Shown here: one piece after another, positions 6,643 through 10,389 of the stretch
Position numbering within the stretch: the stretch's first letter is position 1
How the letters are laid out: every line of letters begins with the position of its first letter
Origin: Polynucleobacter sp.
GTDB taxonomy: Bacteria > Pseudomonadota > Gammaproteobacteria > Burkholderiales > Burkholderiaceae
DNA: 10,389 bases
Assembly (NCBI GenBank): GCA_023257325.1
Contig: JALRCP010000183.1
Span: 1-10,389 of the forward strand
Direction of reading: 5' to 3'
Notes under the pieces: generated by a model
The model's database searches: none
Seen by the model: only the letters and a program-made list of their open reading frames with translations
Told to the model about the DNA's origin: nothing
Translations under genes and position numbers: made by a program

Positions 6643-6719
6643 TGGTGCGGCTGGCAGGAATTGAACCCACGACCCCTTGGTTCGTAGCCAAGTACTCTAT
6701 CCAACTGAGCTACAGCCGC
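6643..6719 (-). tRNA. tRNA-Arg, anticodon ACG
   Basis: A complete 77-base tRNA with encoded CCA. Acceptor arms GCGGCTG and CAGCCGC pair fully. The anticodon arm is CTTGG-CTACGAA-CCAAG, placing ACG at positions 34-36 (Arg, read as inosine-CG for CGU/CGC/CGA). The T arm is GTGGG-TTCAATT-CCTGC, and the D arm contains AGTTGGATA. A strong terminator follows 5 bases later, and a candidate promoter lies just upstream inside the first bases of greB. Confidence 0.98.
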
Positions 6720-6731
6720 ATTAAGACCGAC

Positions 6732-6740
6732 ATTATGCCA
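6732..6740 (-). promoter_or_regulatory. Candidate extended -10 promoter of tRNA-Arg
   Basis: On the minus strand TGG-CATAAT matches an extended -10 (TGn followed by a five-of-six -10). It ends 12 bases before the mature tRNA 5' end, so transcription would start about 5-6 bases upstream of it. No strong -35 is seen, as expected for an extended -10. The element overlaps the A of the greB start codon on the opposite strand. Confidence 0.5.
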
Positions 6741-7225
6741 TGGAAATCAAAAACTACATAACTCCTGCTGGCCATCAGCGCATGAAAGATGAACTTTTAC
6801 ATCTCTTAGATGTTGAAAGACCTGAAATCGTTCAAATTGTCTCTTGGGCAGCCTCTAATGGCGACCGCTCAGAAAATGGTGATTATCAATACGGAAAAAA
6901 ACGTTTGCGTGAAATTGATCGTCGCATTCACTTTCTCACGAAGCGTTTAGAAGATGCTTTGGTGGTCGATCCAGAGACGCGCGAGGAAACTGATCAAGTT
7001 TTCTTTGGCGCCACAGTTTGCTATGCGGATGAAACTGGTGAAGAGACTACCATTGCCATTGTGGGTGTCGATGAGGTCAATATGGATAAAAACTATGTCA
7101 GTTGGATCTCACCGATTGCGAAAGCACTCATCAAAGCGCGTGAGGGAGATACCGTTAAATTGAGAACACCTGAGGGTGCTAAAGAAATTGAAATTCTAAA
7201 AGTTACTTACCAAAGACTCGAGTAA
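6740..7225 (+). CDS. greB: Transcription elongation factor GreB
   Basis: A 161-residue GreA/GreB family factor that enters the RNA polymerase secondary channel and stimulates cleavage of backtracked RNA. The N-terminal coiled coil covers about residues 10-75, with the acidic tip in NGDRSENGDYQYGKK (Asp42 and Glu45, which place the catalytic metal). The basic helix KKRLREIDRRIHFLTKRL follows, then a C-terminal FKBP-like domain (about 80-160) with ISPIAKALIKAREGDTV. The YGKKRLREIDRRI pattern favours GreB over GreA. The start at 6740 gives the expected N-terminus (KNYITPAGHQRM) but lacks a clear ribosome binding site. The tRNA gene on the other strand begins only 20 bases away, so the greB promoter or leader must overlap the tRNA gene. 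The 3' end overlaps the RSH gene by 23 bases. Confidence 0.95.
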   Translation: MEIKNYITPAGHQRMKDELLHLLDVERPEIVQIVSWAASNGDRSENGDYQYGKKRLREIDRRIHFLTKRLEDALVVDPETREETDQVFFGATVCYADETGEETTIAIVGVDEVNMDKNYVSWISPIAKALIKAREGDTVKLRTPEGAKEIEILKVTYQRLE

Positions 7226-9482
7226 TTCGAAGAACATCTTGATTTTGACGTAAGCGGCGCATCACCTTGGCCAAGTGGTAACGACTTTCAACTTGAATCA
7301 CAAAACGCATGCCCACAGCGGACTCGGTAAAACGATCGTCCATCGCCACGTGAGCGATGTTGGCATCTGCGGATGTCATTGTTCCTGCGATTCGTGCCAA
7401 AACACCTTTACCGTTTTTAACATCCACGCGAATCGCCACATCAAAATGACGTTTCATGTCTTCAGCCCAAATCACATCGACCCAATGATCTGGGTCACGA
7501 TGATGCAAGCGCTGGGCTTGGCGGCAATCGTGCGTATGTATTTGCAATCCCTCGCCCTTACCCAAGTACCCCATGATTTCATCACCAGGGATTGGATGGC
7601 AACAACTTGGGAAAACCACAGACTCGCCACCTGATCCATCAATCAAAATGGCTTGACGGTGTTCTGGGATGTCATTCGTTGAATTTTCCCAGTCAGATGA
7701 ATCAAGGCGCATTTGTTCTGACTGCCCCTTGCTCTCGCGCACAATCAACTCAATTCGCTTGGCAATCACAGCAGGCACTCGATGACCCATCGCGATATCA
7801 GCACAAAGCTCATCACGACCCTTGCTACCGGTCCAATGCAATAATTTTTCCCATACTTCATCGGTGAGTAATGCAGCGTCACTGCCTTGCTGACGAAGAG
7901 CTTGGGAGAGTAAACGCTCCCCTAACTGAATGGCCTCTGAATATCGTCTTGTTTTAAGGTAATGACGAATGGCAGCACGCGCTTTGCCAGTTTTTACAAA
8001 GGTCAACCAAACCGGATTCGGTTGAGAGTGAGGAGCCGAACTAATTTCAACAATGTCGCCATTCTTTAATTCTGTTCGAAGAGGTAATTGGACCCCATTG
8101 ATTTTGGCACCCATACACTCATTGCCTAAATCACTGTGGACTGCATAGGCAAAATCCAAGGCAGTCGCACCCCTGGGTAAGGCTCTGATTTGCCCTTTGG
8201 GCGTAAAGACATAAACCGCATCCGGGAATAGGTCGATCTTGACGTGCTCCAGAAACTCTTGCGAGTCACCACTGTTGTCTTGAATATCAATCAATGACTG
8301 CAACCATTGATGCGCTCTGGTTTGCATATCAGTCAAATGATCATCACCCTCTTTATAGGCCCAGTGAGCAGCTACACCCTCTTCAGCCACGCGATGCATG
8401 TCTTGAGTTCGAATCTGAAACTCCACAGGCATACCAAAGGGGCCCACCAAAGTAGTGTGCAATGACTGATAACCATTGAGTTTAGGAATCGCAATGTAGT
8501 CTTTGAATTTTCCGGGCATGGGCTTATAGAGCGCATGCAAAATGCCTAAAGTGCGATAGCATTCATCGATTGATTTCACCGTGACACGGAAAGCATAGAC
8601 ATCTAAAACTTGTGAAAAACTCAAATGCTTTTGACGCATTTTCATGTAAATGCTGTAGAGAGTTTTTTCTCGACCCCTTAAATCAGCTTCAAGGCCAGCT
8701 TTAGAAAGTGCCATGCGTGCAGCATCCAAAATTTTGGCAACCATCTCTTTGCGATTGCCTCGAGCCTTTTTAATGGCTTTATCTAAAGTAGCATAACGAA
8801 ATGGCGATGCGTGCCTAAAACTTAAATCCTGCAACTCTCGATAAACCAGGTTCAAACCTAAACGATGTGCAATCGGTGCATAAATTTCAGCGGTTTCACG
8901 CGCCACCCGCTTTCGCTTGGCTAAAGCAGTCGCATCCAAGGTGCGCATGTTGTGCAAGCGATCAGCTAATTTGACCAAAATAACTCGAACATCCCTGGCC
9001 ATGGCCATGAACATTTTTCTGAAACTCTCTGCTTGCGCTTCCGCCTGACTCTGAAACTCTAATTTGTCTAGTTTTGTGAGACCCTCCACCAATTCAGCTA
9101 CTTTTGCACCGAAGGTTTCCACCAACTCTTGACGACTGCTGCCCGTATCTTCAATCACATCATGCAACAAAGCGGCCATGATGGAGGGGGCATCCAAGCG
9201 CCAATCGGCGCATAACTCAGCGACGGCTAAAGGATGCGTAATGTAAGGCTCACCACTTTGACGGTATTGCCCTAAATGAGCGGAATCAGCGTACTGAAAT
9301 GCTTTTTTAATTAAAGCGATTTCATTGGGCTTTAGATGAGCTATTTTTTCTGTTAAACCCGCAATTGAAATGACTTGGGGTTTGGGGGGTTGAGCCGGCT
9401 GGGACGTGGGTCCGAATAAGTGCCGGCTTGACTGCTCCAGGACGGCGGCTAGGATGCTCTGGGCATCTGAGTTCGGCGCCAC
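7203..9482 (-). CDS. spoT: Bifunctional (p)ppGpp synthetase/hydrolase (RSH family, SpoT/Rel type)
   Basis: A 759-residue cytoplasmic enzyme that transfers pyrophosphate from ATP to GDP/GTP and also hydrolyses (p)ppGpp. After a 38-residue Gln/Pro-rich leader comes the HD hydrolase domain (about 55-215) with THP at 82-84, the metal-binding HD at 107-108, ED at 111-112 and LADRLHNMRT around Asp174; all look intact. The synthetase domain (about 255-375) has REKTLYSIYMKM and GKFKDYIAIPKLNGYQSLHT. KFKD takes the place of the RxKD motif of bifunctional enzymes, keeping the basic charge. TGS follows (416-480), then a Cys/His-rich region (CCHP at 627-630, HTHDC at 649-653) and a C-terminal ACT domain (681-759). 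The GTG start has a strong AAGAGGTGA site. It lies 11 bases after rpoZ in the conserved gmk-rpoZ-spoT order. It may equally be called rsh or relA by some annotators. Confidence 0.96.
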   Translation of the reverse strand: MAPNSDAQSILAAVLEQSSRHLFGPTSQPAQPPKPQVISIAGLTEKIAHLKPNEIALIKKAFQYADSAHLGQYRQSGEPYITHPLAVAELCADWRLDAPSIMAALLHDVIEDTGSSRQELVETFGAKVAELVEGLTKLDKLEFQSQAEAQAESFRKMFMAMARDVRVILVKLADRLHNMRTLDATALAKRKRVARETAEIYAPIAHRLGLNLVYRELQDLSFRHASPFRYATLDKAIKKARGNRKEMVAKILDAARMALSKAGLEADLRGREKTLYSIYMKMRQKHLSFSQVLDVYAFRVTVKSIDECYRTLGILHALYKPMPGKFKDYIAIPKLNGYQSLHTTLVGPFGMPVEFQIRTQDMHRVAEEGVAAHWAYKEGDDHLTDMQTRAHQWLQSLIDIQDNSGDSQEFLEHVKIDLFPDAVYVFTPKGQIRALPRGATALDFAYAVHSDLGNECMGAKINGVQLPLRTELKNGDIVEISSAPHSQPNPVWLTFVKTGKARAAIRHYLKTRRYSEAIQLGERLLSQALRQQGSDAALLTDEVWEKLLHWTGSKGRDELCADIAMGHRVPAVIAKRIELIVRESKGQSEQMRLDSSDWENSTNDIPEHRQAILIDGSGGESVVFPSCCHPIPGDEIMGYLGKGEGLQIHTHDCRQAQRLHHRDPDHWVDVIWAEDMKRHFDVAIRVDVKNGKGVLARIAGTMTSADANIAHVAMDDRFTESAVGMRFVIQVESRYHLAKVMRRLRQNQDVLRITRVFGK

Positions 9483-9486
9483 CGTC

Positions 9487-9495
9487 TCACCTCTT
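9487..9495 (-). promoter_or_regulatory. Strong ribosome binding site of the RSH gene, overlapping the rpoZ stop
   Basis: AAGAGGTGA, close to the full anti-16S consensus, lies 4 bases before the GTG at 9482 and shares its first two bases with the rpoZ TAA. This supports the GTG start and suggests that RSH translation is coupled to termination on rpoZ. Confidence 0.7.
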
Positions 9496-9697
9496 ATAGA
9501 GGTACTTTAACCAACATGTCTCGATCTGTAACGCCTGCAGCCACTTCACGCAAAGCAATCACGGTGGGCTTGTCTTTGGCGTTCACGCGCGGGGCATGGC
9601 CTTGCGCTAATTGACGGGCGCGATAAGTCGCAGCCAACACCAATTCAAATCGATTAGGAATCGTTTTTAAACAATCTTCTACAGTAATACGTGCCAT
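9494..9697 (-). CDS. rpoZ: RNA polymerase omega subunit
   Basis: A 67-residue protein beginning [31 protein letters not shown], the standard omega N-terminus with the helix that clamps the beta-prime C-terminal tail. Length matches the short betaproteobacterial form. Omega helps assemble RNA polymerase and in proteobacteria forms part of a ppGpp binding site with beta-prime, consistent with its place directly upstream of the ppGpp enzyme. The ATG at 9697 is preceded by a weak TTGAG site at best. It lies 67 bases after gmk and 11 before RSH, so the three are probably co-transcribed. Confidence 0.95.
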   Translation of the reverse strand: MARITVEDCLKTIPNRFELVLAATYRARQLAQGHAPRVNAKDKPTVIALREVAAGVTDRDMLVKVPL

Positions 9698-9708
9698 GTG
9701 TTTAACTC

Positions 9709-9759
9709 AAAAAGTGCCAGGAATACCTAAAGGATAACGCACTTGTGAAAAAGTGGCAG
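9709..9759. repeat. Short imperfect direct repeat in the gmk-rpoZ gap
   Basis: AAAAAGTGCCAG (9709-9720) and AAAAAGTGGCAG (9748-9759) differ at one of 12 bases and are 39 bases apart. They fill most of the 67-base gap between gmk and rpoZ. No clear promoter or terminator is seen there. It may be only chance or a small duplication. Confidence 0.3.
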
Positions 9760-9764
9760 AAAGT

Positions 9765-10142
9765 TCAGTTTCCAGAACTTAAGGCGCCCAACTCTTTTGC
9801 CAATTGGTGATGCCTTGCTAACTGAGACTGTGAACGCAAACGGCTTGCCAAAACTAATTGGCTTAAGTCTTGAAGAGCTTGCTCAAAACGGTCATTGATC
9901 ACCAAATAATTGGCCTCAGCAACATGCGTCAACTCATCCTTGGCTGCCATCACACGTTTTTGAATCGTCGCTTCATCATCTTGCGCTCTTTTACGCAAAC
10001 GATCCTCGAGTGCCTGAATGGATGGCGGCAAGATAAAAATCCAAATGGCACTGGGAATTAACTGTTGAATTTGGCGAGCCCCTTGCCAATCGATTTCCAA
10101 AATAACATCTTTGCCACTTTGCATTTGTGACTCAATCCAAAG
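9765..10142 (-). CDS. gmk: Guanylate kinase, C-terminal 125 residues only (5' part missing)
   Basis: Gmk phosphorylates GMP to GDP with ATP. The visible part runs from LWIESQMQSGKDVILEIDWQ through IFILPPSIQALEDRLRKRAQDD to the C-terminal helices (ANYLVINDRFEQAL, SQLARHHQLAKEL). It includes the conserved DWQGA motif and the lid/adenine-binding Arg segment. The first 80-85 residues of a typical 205-residue enzyme are missing, including the P-loop (GxSGxGKS) and the GMP-binding region. Family proteins read YGTSRLWIE here; LWIE is kept, but the residues before it are replaced by unrelated sequence, so homology stops at about 10142. The internal ATG at 10124 is not a credible start. Because gmk is essential, I think the break reflects a chimeric contig end more than a true mutation, although a genuine disruption is possible. 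Confidence 0.88.
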   Translation of the reverse strand, partial: LWIESQMQSGKDVILEIDWQGARQIQQLIPSAIWIFILPPSIQALEDRLRKRAQDDEATIQKRVMAAKDELTHVAEANYLVINDRFEQALQDLSQLVLASRLRSQSQLARHHQLAKELGALSSGN

Positions 10143-10276
10143 GTCACTGCAGCAAGCAGACCCTTGAGCAGTCCCTGGCGCTGGTGGTCCATTGGATCAG
10201 CGTAAAACCAGTCCCTGCCTTGGATCCAGACCCCCTGGTCCCATTGGCGCTTGACCCTTCCACAGATGACGAGTAG
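10143..10276 (+). CDS. Possible C-terminal fragment of an unrecognised protein
   Basis: From the junction, the plus strand is open for 44 codons in the frame ending at TAG 10274-10276. It reads through VVHWISVKPVPALDPDPLVP to an acidic end (PSTDDE). Codon use is GC-rich at third positions and G-rich at first positions, unlike the surrounding genes, which suggests real coding from another genome. I do not recognise the protein, and its true beginning is not in the window. The opposite strand is also open here but would need several AGA/AGG codons, so I prefer the plus strand. Confidence 0.3.
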
Positions 10277-10300
10277 TACAGGCGTACTTTCCTGCATGCG

Positions 10301-10389
10301 ATGACCGTTGCCCGCCCTGTGCTGCCCTCTGATGAGTGGGACTACTTGGATGTGGATGTCCTGCGTCCTGCCCGCTCTGGTGCCGTCTG
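10301..10389 (+). CDS. Possible N-terminal fragment of an unrecognised protein
   Basis: An ATG 24 bases after the preceding stop, in the same frame, opens a reading frame that runs off the right edge: MTVARPVLPSDEWDYLDVDV and 9 more residues. About half its codons start with G, and Arg is coded by CGC/CGT, as in a real GC-rich gene. There is no convincing ribosome binding site. Twenty-nine residues are too few to name it. Confidence 0.3.
   Translation, partial: MTVARPVLPSDEWDYLDVDVLRPARSGAV

Larger units (their letters stand above)
10143..10389. other. GC-rich segment unlike the rest of the window, probable chimeric or foreign end
   Basis: Three 60-base lines counted here are 60-62% GC, against 48% for a counted line just inside gmk. 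Gmk homology ends exactly at this boundary. The segment contains no gmk or YicC-like sequence, which would be expected further upstream of rpoZ. Its best reading frame is on the plus strand (one frame from 10142 to 10276, then the same frame from 10301 to the edge), with many G-starting and GC-ending codons. It has no terminal repeats, transposase or attachment site that I can see. Confidence 0.6.

Noticed and set aside
6417..6719. Possible integrated element next to the tRNA gene
   Set aside because: tRNA-Arg genes are common integration sites, but no integrase, no repeated tRNA 3' end and no change in gene content is seen on either side.
10169..10247. Paired CAGTCCCTG and CCATTGG words in the GC-rich end
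   Set aside because: The words recur with different spacings (40 and 52 bases) and different flanks, so they do not form a repeat unit.
10058..10297. Minus-strand reading frame beginning MQESTPVLLVICG that crosses the gmk junction
   Set aside because: It overlaps real gmk in another frame, spans the compositional break, and its GC-rich part uses several AGA/AGG codons. It is most likely the shadow of plus-strand coding plus gmk.
1..10389. CRISPR array, defence system, phage or transposon
   Set aside because: I read both strands and found no regularly spaced repeats, no transposase or integrase and no known defence domains.

Overview
The window reads as a chromosomal segment of a betaproteobacterium, most likely Burkholderiales of the Polynucleobacter kind. 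I infer this from moderate GC (48% in one 60-base stretch counted by hand), a sigma factor/DUF3619/DUF3106/RDD cluster divergent from ilvB, a Bug-family (TctC-like) binding protein, and the gmk-rpoZ-RSH order next to greB and a tRNA-Arg. This rests on recalled family patterns, not on a search.

Layout. Positions 1-39 hold the first 13 codons of a leftward gene, probably ilvB. A 198-base divergent region follows. Then come four tightly packed rightward genes (238-2411): an ECF-type sigma factor, a single-pass membrane protein (DUF3619), an exported helical protein (DUF3106) and an RDD-family membrane protein. They converge, with a 45-bp overlap, on a leftward pair: a large FtsX-type ABC permease (YbbP-like) followed by a group 2 truncated haemoglobin. 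Next is a leftward Bug-family solute-binding protein, an AT-rich gap, and tRNA-Arg(ACG) with a clear intrinsic terminator. The rightward greB starts only 20 bp from the tRNA 5' end and overlaps the 3' end of the leftward RSH gene by 23 bp. RSH, rpoZ and the C-terminal part of gmk complete the leftward operon.

How the genes connect. The right half deals with RNA polymerase and the stringent response: Gmk makes GDP, RSH makes and degrades (p)ppGpp, omega forms part of a ppGpp site on RNA polymerase, and GreB works in the secondary channel. The left half is a candidate sigma-factor signalling unit whose function I do not know.

Near position 10142 the gmk homology stops abruptly. The remaining 247 bases are about 60% GC (three 60-base lines counted) and their reading frames do not belong to gmk. 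I read this as a chimeric contig end or a foreign junction. I see no CRISPR, insertion sequence, phage or defence genes, and most of the window is ordinary core genome.
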